A DNA stretch of 64,000 nt from Aurifilum marmelostoma (GCA_027559495.1 JAMXSV010000029.1:248001-312000); one strand, 5' to 3'. Positions 1 to 11,912 are shown, counted from the stretch's first letter. The notes: a model not told the origin generated them from the letters alone. Made by a program: numbers and translations.

Positions 1-2521
1 TTTCAAGGTTGTCAGCAATACCTGAGAATAATCAGTATAATTCGTAGGTTCCCAAGTTCCACATAAGGCATAGACATACCAAGGTATGGTACTGATAATG
101 ATTCACCAAGACTTGAGTTGATCTGGATCTTGCCGCTGTACAACGGGAGATTGTCGAACCCTGTAGGATATGCAAACTCAAAGCTGCGAGAGATGTCAGC
201 TTCTACGACAACATAACGGCCATGGAATCACGGTAGCCTCAAAAACGAAGGACTTCAACCTACGACACAGTACGAGTCTCCCCAGCCGCAAGAGTCGCAG
301 CTGCTGGCAGCGAAACACTGGGCCTCATCTGAATCGGCACCAGCTCCTCAAAGTCAACCGGCCTCGGCGTGGTATCATCACTCGAGTCGGCAGGTAGCCA
401 GGTCTCGAATCCGGCCGCGTCTTGGATACCATAAGTATACGTGACAATCTCCTCGGCAGCATTCGTAATCTCGACGGCGTGTGAGACGACGAAATTTTCC
501 GTGTCGTTAAGGGCGAATTTGGAATATGATAGAGACGATGTGAAATCCAGCACTTTTGTCGCGTTGATGATTCCCGTGCCCACTTGGGCCGCGGGCGCGT
601 ACATGCCGTAGTTGGTCAAGGTCTGTCCGTCAAAGTAAGGGAGAGAACCACCGCTCGAGATGATGCGCATCATGAGCTCGCTGGCGCTAAAGGCGGGATT
701 GGTATTGCGGCCACCAAAGTAGCCAATGTACAGCGCCGCCACTCCCGCAATGTAAGGTGTCGCCATCGAGGTTCCACTGAGCACGGCGTAGGCGTTGGTC
801 AGATATGTGCTAAGGATATCACCCCCGGGAGCAGCGATGTCCGGCTTGATGCTGAGATCGTACAGGGGGCCCCAGGATGTGTAGTAGTTGGGCAATCCGC
901 CGGTGCCTACAGGGTTGGGCATGCCGACAAAGTAATTCGTTGAAGTGATGGTCGTGAAGTCTGCTATCACACTGCCACCGGCTTTGATAGTCTCGATGAT
1001 GGCGGCGCCACTGTCAGCGGAAATGACGCCCGTGAAGCCTCCAGTGGGAATGTAGCCTGGAATGTCAAGAGGGTCATCTCCGAGATACCATAGGGTGACA
1101 TGGCTGCCAGCGTCTTGAACGTTGGTCTGCTGGACAGTGCTGTCGCAATCTCCCACGTGGACCAGGGTGATTTTGCCTGTGAGATTCAGGTCGAGAGGCT
1201 CACACGCGTCAGTGGTTGAGTTTGTGTTTAAAGAAAGGGCATAGATGGGGAGTCCGGCTGTTTGCAGATCGTTAGTAAAGATGAGTATTGGACGATGCCC
1301 GATGAAATGCAAGAACAGAATAGGATCATATGAGCTTTGGAATGCTCATCCCACGTACTATATGTGTATGGGATCGGCTCAAACCCAGCATAGTAGCCGA
1401 CCGCGGCAGAAGTCGTCTGGTTGCTCAGGGTGAAGTTGGCAAGGAAGGCAATCTCAGCCGTCGTCTCTGCTTCGACCGAAGCCACGGCGAGCACATTTTG
1501 TCCAGACGACCCGTCTGAGGTGTAGTATGGCCCCTCTACGCCGCCATTACCGCCTGCCATGGTGACGATGACACCCTGCTCTGCAATCCTCGAGGCCACA
1601 ACCGCCCATGCATCGCTGGACCAGCCGCCGGCACCGCCCACGCTGCAGGTGATGATGTCGGCGCCTGCTTGATAAGCCATGAGAAAGGCTTCGATGAGTA
1701 TGTCCTCAGTCGTGGCGTCCAGGTCAGTAAAGACTTTGTACGATAGCAAAGTGGCTGAGGGAGCGACTCCGACAAAAATACCGTTGGGAGCTTGGCCAAC
1801 GGCAATGCCAGACACATGTGTTCCATGGCCAATTTCGTCCATAGGGTCGTCGTCTGGTTCAACCTCACAGCCTGCATCTGGCCAGCACCCGTCGCCCACG
1901 AGGTCGTATCCGCCCGCGACCTTGCAACCAGCTCCGAAGCAGCCTCCGAGCGCAGGGTGGGTGTACTGTGTGCCCGTGTCGACCACCGCAATCACTGCGC
2001 CCTCGCCCAGGATGCCGACGGCGTGGAGCTTGTCGACGCCTGTTTGTGCATGAACAGAATAATTACTTGATGCGGCCTCTGTTGCTGCATCAGCTGCAGT
2101 CCATGACCGAGAGGGAACTGATGTGTCGAGCGTGATGATCTTTGATGTCCATGTCTGAGCGACTGAAGTGAGTTCTGAGAGAGAGTCGACGTTTTGACTG
2201 GTTGATTCGACACTGATACCGGCAAAGACATCCGTGTTGAATGTGCGAAGGATGGTAGTTCCAGGCTGCGCTGCTATACTGTCCTGGATAGCTGTGTAGT
2301 CCGATCCCTGTATATCAGATTTTGGTCAATTTCAAAGTTCTCTGATTTGAACTGAAATGGATCGGTTCAGTCTTCACTTGTTTGAATTCAATGATGTATC
2401 TTTTGGCTTGGGGGGCCGTGCCATTAGAGGCATTGGCAGGCTGGAAGGTACTCCGCCTGTTGACAGCAAGCACATCCACGCTGCCGAGAGACAGTAGCAG
2501 CAGATGCGGGATCTTCATCAT
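1..2521 (-). CDS. Secreted subtilisin-like serine protease (S8, Vpr type), 3' end beyond window
   Basis: Extracellular endopeptidase. Exons read as 2521-2378, 2307-1359, 1257-267, 183-80 and 21-<1. The start at 2521 gives a short hydrophobic signal peptide, followed by an inhibitor-I9-like propeptide and then the S8 domain. The catalytic triad is visible: Asp in VVDTGTQYTHPALGG (about residue 158), His in GHGTHVSGIAVG (about 209) and Ser in SGTSMATPYIAGVAALYIG (about 527). A PA-type insert lies between His and Ser, as in Vpr-like proteases. The C-terminal Fn3-like region starts in exon 3 and continues through the small exons. Intron 1258-1358 has a canonical GTACGT donor. The intron at 184-266 uses a weaker GTCGTA donor and is less certain, but without it the frame stops at 260. 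Intron 22-79 is GTATGT...CAG. The last exon runs off the left edge, so the stop codon is not seen. Family assignment is secure; substrate unknown. Confidence 0.9.
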
Positions 2522-4724
2522 GTGGATTTGTATATGAGTTGGTAATTAAGCAAGATACAATCTGATGAGTTGGAGGAACAACCAGGAGCAGGTGATTATC
2601 TACAACACCATTATTGATTGAATCTCTTGGATCTACGATGGTTGTTTTTATATCTCCGGATTTTTATGAGAGCTTCTTCGTCATCGAGGGTCCTGCTTCG
2701 ACCTCGGCACCTGAACCTCTGAGAAGACCATTTCAGGAACCGTTGACACCATCTGTGGATTAGTGTTGGCACAGCAAGAGAACCATATTCTTAGTAGATC
2801 AGATAAATAAATTCTCCGTCTCTGCCGACGTGCACCCACAATAACACGCGGAGATAGTCACGATGCCGTCAATGTCAGATTATAGAAGCGATAACGTGAG
2901 ATAATTATTGCTGTTGGTCCTAGAACACCTTGTGGCTCTAATCAGAGTCGGCCCGCATTACTCAATAGAAGCAGTATGGCAGACCTCACGTGAGATAATA
3001 CATTACGCCCCTCATTTGCTGCTATCTGCCTTGCGTGATAATTGTCAGGGTGGTCATGGTGACCTTGTGGTAGTATCAGTGCTTGGCGATAAGGCTGCAG
3101 ACCACCCGGTTGCAACGAGATGAGTAGGGTGGTGTTTCTCATGGTCCACAGATACCACCCACTGCATCATCTTACTGCTTTATATCCGAGTGATGAATAA
3201 TGAGTCTTCATAACGATTGGCACTGTGAAGTCGGATCCAGGTTCGGGACCAGACAGGCGGACCGTCCAAACCTCGGCAGACATGGACCCATGGTAGCTGC
3301 ATGTCGATTCCTACCACACCGCATATGCAAGCGACAGCATGGGCGTAGTTGTATATCTGCACAACCAGAATACATAGCGCTGTCTTCATGGCTAGCATCT
3401 GTGCAATACCTAACGAGGGTTCAAGAGACCAGATTCATGCTCTGAAAATCTCATGTAAATACCGGTGTTCTTGGTGACGACGAAAGTTGTCTAATTACAC
3501 AATTGATGATAGATTCTAGAAATGTTATGGATGACTGCTTCTCCAAACTCTTCCTCATAGCCTGGCAGTAAAGTCTCGAGTTTCCAAATATCGGGTCATG
3601 GAAGATCTGCATTCCATGTCTGCTGTCCGGAACGGGAAGCTCCCGTGACCTTTCTTCGGCATATGCGTGGGTTGCATTACCAATGTTTCTGAGCGTGTGG
3701 GCCGTACAATACTACCCACCGACCGATAAAGAAATGCATCTAGAGCCGCTTCTTGCGCCAATCATACTTGTCGGAGGTCTTTTGATGTTTTGCAAAAAAG
3801 ACAGAGATATTATACTGCGAACGATCCTTACATGTACAACATCGGTATATCGGCGGACGCCCGGCATCAGTCGCTCGATATCGAAGCATCAGCTCTTGAG
3901 AAGCAGGCCGGACTCATGAGCCACGCCATAATCAACGCCATCCCTCCCTTTTAAAGCTTTGCAAATCAGCTCCAACCGTGGACGAGGCTACAAAGGAAGG
4001 CCGACAGCGAGTTGCATGTGCTGCGAATCTGTCTTTGAAGGCTGTCTGATGTTTCATAGAGCGCCGTGTAGTTGATATCCAGAGGTCTGCTTATGTAGTA
4101 GATGCGCATATGGACATGAAAGGACGTTCGCGGTGTGGCATATTACAACCAGTATTGTCCCAACAACACGTGGCTGATTATCGCTGGCCGATCGAGCGAA
4201 GAGTCTAACGGCTCGGAGGGCTCCCATCCAATTCCGAGAACATTCACACCACCCTGCCTAGGTGAGCGGTTTGTCCGAGAGTCCTCTCCACGAATCGAGT
4301 TGAGCGATATGACCGTTCAAGATGCCATGTCGTCGGGACTTCATTCTGTAAGTGCAACGTGTGCCAGGGATCCCGTTGCGAGGCCCGCCTCCTGCGGTAG
4401 ACTGACCTCATGGTTCTTACTGCTACACTCGTTAGACTGGAGTACAGGTACAAGCCCTGTCAAGGCTGTGGCAGTTTCAAAAAGGAAATCATTCTTTTAT
4501 TTGGCTATGTTTTCTTTTCTTTTCTTTTCCCTCCTCTTATAAGACTTGTAGTGGGTAATGTTTTTCTAGGAAGGAAGCCGGGGGGGGGGGGGAAGGTGAG
4601 GGAGAGAATAAATGGATACTAACGAGGTCTGGTTTTCTTGGTTTGATTAGTCCCATGGCGTGTCACGATCCGCTTACCCCTGATCATTTTCCAGCACAAC
4701 TCTCGTACGCCTTGTGTCCTCCCC
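2522..4724. other. Gene-poor intergenic stretch, 2.2 kb
   Basis: Only short uncorroborated reading frames are present. It holds a pyrimidine stretch of TTTTC repeats near 4500-4540 and a run of G near 4580-4592. I see no recognisable gene, transposon end or structural RNA. Confidence 0.5.
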
Positions 4725-5252
4725 TCATGCTACATTTCCTCCTCCTTTTTGCTGTGTCCCGTTCTCTGCTTGATTTGGTGGCTGGCTTGGTAGCTGAAAC
4801 TGTGGCTTGTTCTGAAGCTCGTTCCGTGGCTCATACTGTTGGTGCACACTGTAGGCCTCATCTTGAAGCTCACTCCAAGGCTCAATCTTGGCCTGCTGGT
4901 CGGCTTCTGTCTTTGATCCGTTGCCCGTCCCGTCTTCTACTGCTTTCTGGGGCCTGCCCTTGCGTCGCTCGCTCCTTGGGTCCCTTCCTCTATCCTGAAA
5001 TCTAGGCTTCACCCCGTGTCTCAGGGTGTATTTGATCTGGGCCATGGTAAAGCCAGTCGCTCTGCGGATTTCTGCTGGGCCGAACTTTGCATCTTTTGAA
5101 AGAACGAAGATACGGCGACGGTCTTCTTCCCGAAGTTGCTTCGTATGCAGCCCTGAAGGACGTGTCATCGTCGGTGATGTTGGCGTCGTAGCCGCCACCT
5201 TGTTTGCTGGTGCTGGGTTGATCGAGACAAAATAAGAAAAGGGCGCGGACAT
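4725..5252 (-). CDS. Small helix-turn-helix protein, transposase-like DNA-binding fold without catalytic domain
   Basis: Reading from the ATG at 5252 gives about 175 residues. An in-frame extension upstream to 5543 would run into the promoter of the divergent RRT8-like gene and looks non-coding. Residues ~38-80 look like a homeodomain-like HTH: REEDRRRIFVLSKDAKFGP followed by AEIRRATGFTMAQIKYTLRH. This pattern is common at the N-terminus of fungal Tc1/mariner-type transposases and in small stand-alone fungal HTH proteins. A basic linker (RDPRSERRKGRP) and a Gln/Glu/Pro-rich tail with imperfect NELQNKP/SELQDEA units follow. No DDE catalytic domain or terminal inverted repeat is visible nearby. 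It could be a domesticated or decayed transposase N-terminus or a small regulator; function unknown. Confidence 0.5.
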   Translation of the reverse strand: MSAPFSYFVSINPAPANKVAATTPTSPTMTRPSGLHTKQLREEDRRRIFVLSKDAKFGPAEIRRATGFTMAQIKYTLRHGVKPRFQDRGRDPRSERRKGRPQKAVEDGTGNGSKTEADQQAKIEPWSELQDEAYSVHQQYEPRNELQNKPQFQLPSQPPNQAENGTQQKGGGNVA

Positions 5253-5590
5253 GCGGTTGCAGATGGCCCAGAAACTAATCGGCTGGTCTGAGGTTGATGT
5301 GGCCCGTGCATTGGGGAACAGGCACCTGACAGGGGCACTTGATTCTCGAGGGCTGGATCTCATAGGGAACCCTGAGAGCGAGTGTGGGGAAGGTGGGGTG
5401 TGCCCTGCGCAACGCTCAGCACCAAAGAACCAGCGCTGCGCTGCTTTGCCATTACGTACCCCGATAGGTGCTGAAGCTCGGATGGGGGATACAAGTAAGT
5501 CTCGACGACCTCGCGTACCCAGGCCAAGCTGCAAAAAGTTCAATCACGACCACAACTTCGATCCTATACTGCCCTTTGCTTCCATACGAG
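5253..5590. other. Divergent promoter region between the HTH gene and the RRT8-like gene
   Basis: This 338-bp spacer separates two divergently transcribed genes. It is open in several frames by chance. I recognise no specific site. Confidence 0.4.
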
Positions 5591-6608
5591 ATGGCTCCCG
5601 AAAACCTGCGGACGAGGTTGAAAAGCCGCGCCATGAATTCTCAGTTTCTGAATTACATTTACCGCGCTGGGCGAGCAGCTGCGTATCCCGCCCAGGGCAT
5701 GTGGTACTTTGCGCGTCATCGCGAGTTCTGGCCGCTGTGGATGGGAAGGCTGCTACCCTTGTCAATCATCTCGCTCATTGTCTACTTGATATTATTTTTC
5801 TTCGCCTACTTGCCTCAAGTTGGCTTTCTGGCTATCTGGCAAGGCCGCGGGGCCTGGGTCAACGCCTTGATTTTGACCCTCGGAGAGGGACAGGTCCTGA
5901 TCCAGGCCCTGTTCGAGGGCTTCTTTGTGGACGAATGCAGAGTGGATATTTTTGATGTCCGTTTGATAATTCCCTGTGGAAGATGTTTGTTCTCGCCAGA
6001 TGCTAACCACGCCTCGCAGGCAACTCTGATCAATGAAGGTCTCGTCGACCTCGTGGCCCCCCCAACGCCTCCTCTTTCCCGACGCGCCCAACTCGGTCAA
6101 GATGCTGGGAAAACCGACCTCGCGCGCCGAATACGCCCCTTGGAGCTTCATCCAACTCTTCGAGCTCGTGATATACCTCCCGCTCAACCTCATCCCCGTC
6201 GTCGGCTCGCCGGCGTATATCATCATAACAGGCAGCAGGCTAGGGAAGCTGAGCTTCCACCGGTGGTACAAACTGCGTGGGCTCAGCCGGCGCGAACGCA
6301 AGTCGGAGGCCAAGAGATATTCTTGGGACTTTGTTTGGTTTGGCACGGTTGCCATGGTCCTCGAGCTGATCCCGCTGCTAGCATTCTTTTTCCTGTTGAC
6401 GACTGCCACCGGGTGTGCTCTGTGGGTGTCCAAGCTGGAAAAGAAGGCCAGGGGGTGGGGCGCGGACAGTCAGGCGAGGGCAGAGGAGGGTCAGCTCCGA
6501 AGTGATGAGCATGTAACACAGGCTGGACCACAGGAGGCGAACGGGAGGACGGGTGCGACAGTGAACGAAGATGAGCCGCCTCCGCCATACTCGGATGATC
6601 CGTTGTAG
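5591..6608 (+). CDS. RRT8/LDS-family (EI24-like) multi-pass membrane protein, frameshifted in this assembly
   Basis: Exons are 5591-5956 and 6020-6608. The intron has a GTCCGT donor, a TGCTAAC branch at 6001-6007 and a CGCAG acceptor. Family hallmarks are YPAQGMWYFARHREFWPLW, then GFFVDECRVDIFD joined to ATLINEGLVDLVAP, then LNLIPVVGSPAYIIITGSR and KLSFHRWYKLRGLSRRERK. Hydrophobic segments lie around residues 50-85, 175-200 and 245-270. Yeast Rrt8/Lds1/Lds2 are lipid-droplet and outer-spore-wall proteins, so a role in lipid droplets or spore wall is inferred. The frame breaks at a run of seven C (6057-6063): six C would restore VAPQRLLFPDAPNS and give about 317 residues. The C-terminus carries PPPPYSDD, a PPxY-type motif. 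Either a sequencing error or a true null allele. Confidence 0.85.
6057..6063 (+). other. Homopolymer frameshift site (C7, one C too many)
   Basis: Seven C residues within the RRT8-like gene. One fewer rejoins two halves of a single conserved protein with no other change. Confidence 0.85.
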
Positions 6609-7917
6609 GATATCGTCAGTCGAGTCTCTGTTCACCATCCGAGACGGCTCCCCAACAGGCCGTCCACTAAGCTGTCACTGTTCCTGGGTCCATGTATCCC
6701 CAAAAACCCACGTGTCTCGGCAGTGGGCGATGCATAGACAGCTGGCTATACTTACCCTCCGGCTTGTTTCGATGTTCATCAGTCTTGCCAGGTTGGAATT
6801 CAATACAGTAGACGGTGTGACTGGGAAACAAATATTGAGCTACGGCAGACAGATGAAAGGAGCTTTGTGAGACATTTCTCTCGATGTTCCAAAATAACAG
6901 CTGCACAATGTCTGCCAGCCTCCTCCAACCCTTCATTATATCAACCTCGACAAGACTATGGATTTTGTCAACTGATCTTTTGCAAGGCACTGATGGACAG
7001 GCTTTCTCAAGTGTTGATATGATTCAATGAGAACAGTCCGAGAGAACTACGGTCCTACGGCCGGGGATACCACGCATGATGGACTCCAGCTAATAATCCA
7101 TCTCGGCATGTTGAAGCATCATATGATCTTTGGTCTCACAGCACAAGATGATGCACATCAAACGAGATCAAATACTCCCACGAGTGGCGAGTCGTGCAAC
7201 AGGTTGTACTCTCTTGAGTACGCCTCGGCCTTTCCCTCTCTGGCAGCATTGTTCCCCTATGCCCATGAGGAAGTCGCCAGCCAGTCCTGTGATCTATCTA
7301 GACGCCATGGGTGGCTCAGAAGTTGCTCAACTTTGGTGTCATTGCTCAGGCAGTTACGTCTAGCTAGTCATTCTTTTTGTGTGGTCTTCACAGGTGCAGC
7401 TGCAGGAGCAGGAGCTCACCTTCCTTGGAGCCTCATGCGTTGAGCTCGGCAGACACCTTGCACTTGCTTGGCGGATCCTGAGGCGACATTGCTCCTCCCC
7501 TCTTTATTGATCTTCCCACTGTCCATTGGTTGTCTCCTTCTTCAATTCTCCCTCCTTCCTTCCATATTGAACATTTCTGGGCAGGACGTTCAGGGCAGGG
7601 CTCACCGTCCTCTTCTTTCCCTTTCAACTCTCGTTCCCAACAATTCGGCTCAACACTCTGGTCCATCTTGGACTCTTCCAATTCCTCCTTTCCTCTTGAC
7701 TACTTCCTTCATCCTTTCACACAATCGTTTCCATCAGTCAATCCCACCTTTGATCACTCCTTTCTCTTGCCCTCTTTCATCGCAGTGTAATAGCGTACAC
7801 TGTCATTCTTTATCCTTGAACGAGTCTACTCTTTGAACGAGCACATCTTTCGTCAGCCTCCTCTGCACTCGGATCGACACGAATCCTCCAGTCTATTGAC
7901 GATTGAGAGCATTCACG
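6609..7917. other. Intergenic region with CT-rich promoter of the repeat glycoprotein gene
   Basis: No gene recognised in 1.3 kb. From about 7490 to 7800 the + strand is rich in C and T, a common feature of strongly expressed fungal promoters and 5' leaders, just upstream of the ATG at 7918. Confidence 0.45.
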
Positions 7918-10900
7918 ATGCGTGTGGGTGCGTCGTTGGGCGCCTTCGCGGCCATGGCTTCACTCGCAAGCGCGGCCGTCATGCCATTTGAGTAAGTTTG
8001 CAAGTCGCGTCCTCACCTTGCCATCAACACAAGTCAAAAAATTGTATCCAGAGGCAGCACCCACGTTTCCCATCACATCAGCTTGTATCTACGGCGCAAT
8101 GCTGGGAAGTTGAAGTTGTAACTGACTTTATTCGTTGTATCCTTTTAGTCGTGATGATGCTACCTGTTCAGCAGACGTCACCTCGACGGTGTACATCACC
8201 ATTAGTGCTGCTGAGGTTCCAACTACCTCTTTCGGCACCACCGTCATGAGCATGGTCAGCACGGAGACTATCGCTCTCGAGACTGTCACGGTCTTTCCCT
8301 CGTCCGCCCCTGAGTCTAGTCCTGCTGGTCCCTCTTTCACATCTTATGTGTCTAGCGCTTCCGTCTCGGAGTCCACCTCTGTGGGCCTTGTTCCTACTGG
8401 TAAGTCGACATATGGTCACGTTCGTTGCTGCTGCACTGTGCAGTGTCACTGACATTGCTACTGGTTCTAGTGTCTTCCCCTTTCGGATCTATTGTCTCGA
8501 CTTCGATCTCTGCGCCCGAGACCTCAGTTGTCTCGGCTGCTGCCGGTGTCGTGTCTACCTTCCTCCTAACCACCATCATCACTTCTGGGTACACTCCGCA
8601 GGTCCTTGAGACAAGCACTTACACTGTCATTGAGACCCTGGGTGCGGTGGCTACCCCTGTGGTTAGCACAGCCCCTGCAGGCACTACAATGACTCTGTCA
8701 GGTGGCCTACCAACCCTTCCGAGCGTCGGGAACCCATCGTCAACCAGTACTGCTAGCTTCACCTTGACTCTTGAGACCATTGTTCCAAGTTCAGCAGGAG
8801 CCGCCCCGCCCTCCACTTCTACCAGCTCCTCTTTCGAGATCACCTCATACGGTGCTGAGACGACTTCTGTCGTGCCGACCTCTGCTTCATCACGGATGAG
8901 TATTGAAACCCTCACACTAACCATCCCTCGCGGACTGAGTTTACCACCTGAGGTCATTACCTTGACGGCAACTGCTATGGGTTCAGAGGGCCCGGAGCCT
9001 GGACCTTCGACTGTCACGAAGACTATGACCATCTTTTCTGGCACAACTGAGATTCCTTCGGCGCCGCCAACCCCAACTGTCTCTGATGTTGTCATGTCAT
9101 ACACAGTCGTGGCTGCAGATGGATCCCCTTTAACTACCATGACAATGACCACGGAATACACATACACCCCGCCGGCGGGTGCTGGCACATCCGTGATCAC
9201 CGTCTCAACAGTAACGGCCGTGAATACAGTCTTTGTCACTGGCACTTGTCTGTAATCTCCCGTACCCATCACGATAAAAGTTTGGCACTAACATTGTTGT
9301 CAGCAACACCACCATTTCCGAACACGACTGCACCATTCGTGACCACCAACACTCCAACCTTGCCAGGCACGACTGGCCCTGTGACCTCGATCCCCTCACC
9401 CCCTGTCAATACTACCGTTACTGCCAGCCTTGGGACTGCCTCCATCAACGGTAGCGCTATAGCTACCAGCATTGTTGTGCCTGTCAACACCACAACCCTT
9501 GTGGCTCCCCCTCCCTACTGGTAACATCACCTCTCTGCCTCTGCCCATTCCCTTGTCATCCGCCCTTGTGACCGCCAGCATCGAGACCATTATCGTCAAT
9601 GGCACGGCGGTAGCGACAACCGTCTTCATCCCTCTCAACTCCACGACACTCCTGGCTCCGGTTTCGGGTTCTTCCACTAGCTTGCCGCCAGCCCCAACCG
9701 TCAACGGAACTGGGTCTCCCTTCCTACCACCAGGAACCGAGACTCGTGCACCACCATCTCCGACATCTACCAGCTTCGTGCCTCCCCTGAACTCTACCAC
9801 TCCGATCCTGCCGTTGCCGACGAATGGGACTGCTCCTGTAACCACAAGTGTGGTCGTTCCGGTGAATTCTACCACTCCGGTCCTGCCGTTGCCGACGAAC
9901 GGGACTGCTCCTGTAACCACAAGTGTGGTCGTTCCGCTGAATTCTACCACTCTGGCCCTGCCTCTTCCAACGAACGCTACGTTCTCAGGCAATCTCACAG
10001 CTCCTACCACCTCCCTAGCTGGAGCTCAATCTCATGGTGGTCCGTCGCCTACGGCGTCTGCCAATGGTACACTTCCCACCTCTGCCCCGGCCAACGGGAC
10101 CGTTTCTGGACACGGTATGTCATCCATCACCAGGCTCCCTGGGATTTCTGCGCCGACAAATACTACTATCTTCACTGTTCTTCCAAGTGGCTTTGCCTTA
10201 TTTTTGACTGACCCGTACATATCAGTTGGTCCTACGGCCCCTCCTAATGGCACAACCCCTGCCCCGGCTCAGGGTGGTCACAGCCAGTCTGCTCCAGCCC
10301 AGGGTGGTCACGGCCTGACCGCAACTCTCAACAGCACCACTCCCGCTCCCACCGCCAACCAGACAGCACAAGCTCAGCCTACAGCGACTCAGGCCGGCCA
10401 GGGAGGCCAGGGCGGCCAGGGCGGCCAAGGTGGTCACAGCCAGTCCGCAACTCTCAATAGCACGACTGCGGCTCCGACTACCAATCAGACAGCAGCAGCT
10501 GGACCCAATCAGTCGGCACCAGCTCAGTCTGTCCCAACTCAGGGCGGGCAGGGAGGCCATAGCCAATCTGCTCCGGCCCAGGGCGGTCACGGCCAATCTG
10601 CAACACTCAACAGCACGACTCCAGTTCCGACTGCCAACCAGACAGCATCATCCGGAAGCAGCCAGTCAGCACCAGCGCAGCCGACACAGACCCAAGGTAG
10701 TCAAGGTGGCCAAGGTGGCCAGGGTGGCCAGGGCGGCCAAGGTGGACATGGTGGCCAGGGCGGCCAAGGTGGACATGGTGGCCAGAGTGCTCCAAGTCAA
10801 GGTGCTCCAAGTCAAGGTGCTCCTACCCGAACCGCTCAAGGGCAGGGACAAGGGCAGGGACAAGGACAAGTCCCGACGACTTCTTCGGTGCAACAACGTA

Positions 10901-11912
10901 AGTCTTGGTGAAAGCATCAGCTTCTTACCCCAGTGCAGTCAGCTCAGTCTAACCGCCTCAAAGGTCAATCTCAGGGCGCCCAAGATCAATCTCAAGCTGA
11001 GCAGGGTCAGTCCCAAGAAGGCTCACAGCAGTCCCGAGAGGGTCCTGGCCAGGGAGGTCTAGAGCAATCGCAGACTGCTTTGGGCCTGCCACAGTCAACA
11101 CCTTCGGCAATGCTCACAACGCTTGTGACTGTTAGTACGCTGAGGCCACGGTACTCCCCTGGCATTAAAGCACAGGCCGTTCGTCCGCGACCTACAACGA
11201 CCGCGACATGTGGCAACACTGCCGATCAAAGTGAAGTGGTACTCGATGTGCGTATCGTCACCCTCCTCTGCTGTCTTTTCGTGGTTGACTAACCATGCCC
11301 AAAAAAAAAAAAAAAAAACAGTTTGACGATCTGGTGACGCTTGATGATCTATCACCAATTCCTATCTACAATTCCTATCTAGGTCTCATTTGGTCTGATG
11401 GATTCAGCGTCATTTCTGCTTCATCCTGTCCTTATGAGGCGTCCTCCGGATCCCGCGTGGTTCAGTTCTCACCTCCAGAAAAGAAACAGCAGGTTGCACA
11501 GCTTGGTGTTGGACCCTTCCAGGCCACTTCCTTTTTATTCGACTTTATCAGTTTCCATGTTGGCTGTGCTTCGGGTGCCGCCACTTGCGACTTCAACCTT
11601 ACAGGCCTCGCTTGGGACAAAGACACTCAGTCTGAGGTCGCTACCTCTTGGCACACATTCAGCACACCGGCTTGCTCTGCCCAGGAAGATTGCAAGCTAA
11701 ACCTCCTGGGAGCAGACCAAACCAGCGGACTGAGCAACCTCACATCACTTCTAGTTGATGTCACCGCCGATGGTCAGCCACAGAAGTGGTGGGCTGATGA
11801 CCTGAAGTTCACCTGGACCGAGTTTTCTTGCAAGTCTGCTGTCCGCCGCTCTCGAGATAACGTCTCCAAGCGTGGCCGTCGTCACGAGTTGTCACGCATT
11901 CCCGATGCTTGA
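7918..11912 (+). CDS. Large secreted Thr/Ser- and Gly/Gln-rich repeat glycoprotein (adhesin-like), frameshifted in this assembly
   Basis: Exons are 7918-7991, 8149-8399, 8471-9247, 9304-10897, 10943-11247 and 11322-11912, about 1196 residues once one base is removed from a C5 run at 9507-9511. The start gives a signal peptide (MRVGASLGAFAAMASLASA). Next come Thr/Ser/Val-rich segments with many N-glycosylation sequons (NSTT, NGTA), three copies of a roughly 22-residue NSTTP..LPLPTN unit, GGQ and GQ repeats, and Ala/Pro/Gln-rich sequence. The last exon encodes a compact non-repetitive domain of about 190 residues starting FDDLVTLDDLSPIPIYNSY, with Cys at SSCPYE, VGCAS, ATCDFN, TPACSAQEDC and FSCKS. 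Such FDD-starting C-terminal domains occur in other secreted fungal proteins. There is no GPI signal or membrane helix, so it is probably secreted or wall-associated. The intron at 11248-11321 has about 18 consecutive A just before its acceptor. Role in adhesion is inferred. Confidence 0.85.
9507..9511 (+). other. Homopolymer frameshift site (C5, one C too many)
   Basis: With four C the reading continues as LVAPLPTGNITSLPLP, in keeping with flanking repeat units. With five it stops at 9522-9524. Confidence 0.7.
9785..9985 (+). repeat. 66-bp coding minisatellite (NSTTP-LPLPTN units)
   Basis: Three near-identical head-to-tail units within the glycoprotein gene. Each starts at AATTCTACCAC or AACTCTACCAC and encodes Asn-Ser-Thr-Thr...LPLPTN followed by GTAPVTTSVVVP in two of them. 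Units differ by a few bases only. Confidence 0.8.
10395..10870 (+). repeat. Gly-Gly-Gln / Gly-Gln coding minisatellite
   Basis: 9-bp GGCCAGGGC-type units encode Gly-Gly-Gln blocks at 10397-10440 and 10700-10790, and 12-bp GGGCAGGGACAA-type units encode Gly-Gln near 10837-10868. Between them, about 130-bp blocks containing ATLNSTT..NQT recur three times. A region prone to length variation between isolates. Confidence 0.8.

Noticed and set aside
4725..5543. 272-codon version of the HTH protein starting at 5543
   Set aside because: The added N-terminal part is Arg/Ser/Pro-rich without pattern and would start only 48 bp from the divergent gene's ATG; the ATG at 5252 is preferred.
9785..10870. 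CRISPR-like interpretation of the direct repeats
   Set aside because: The repeats are contiguous in-frame coding units of a eukaryotic glycoprotein without spacers.
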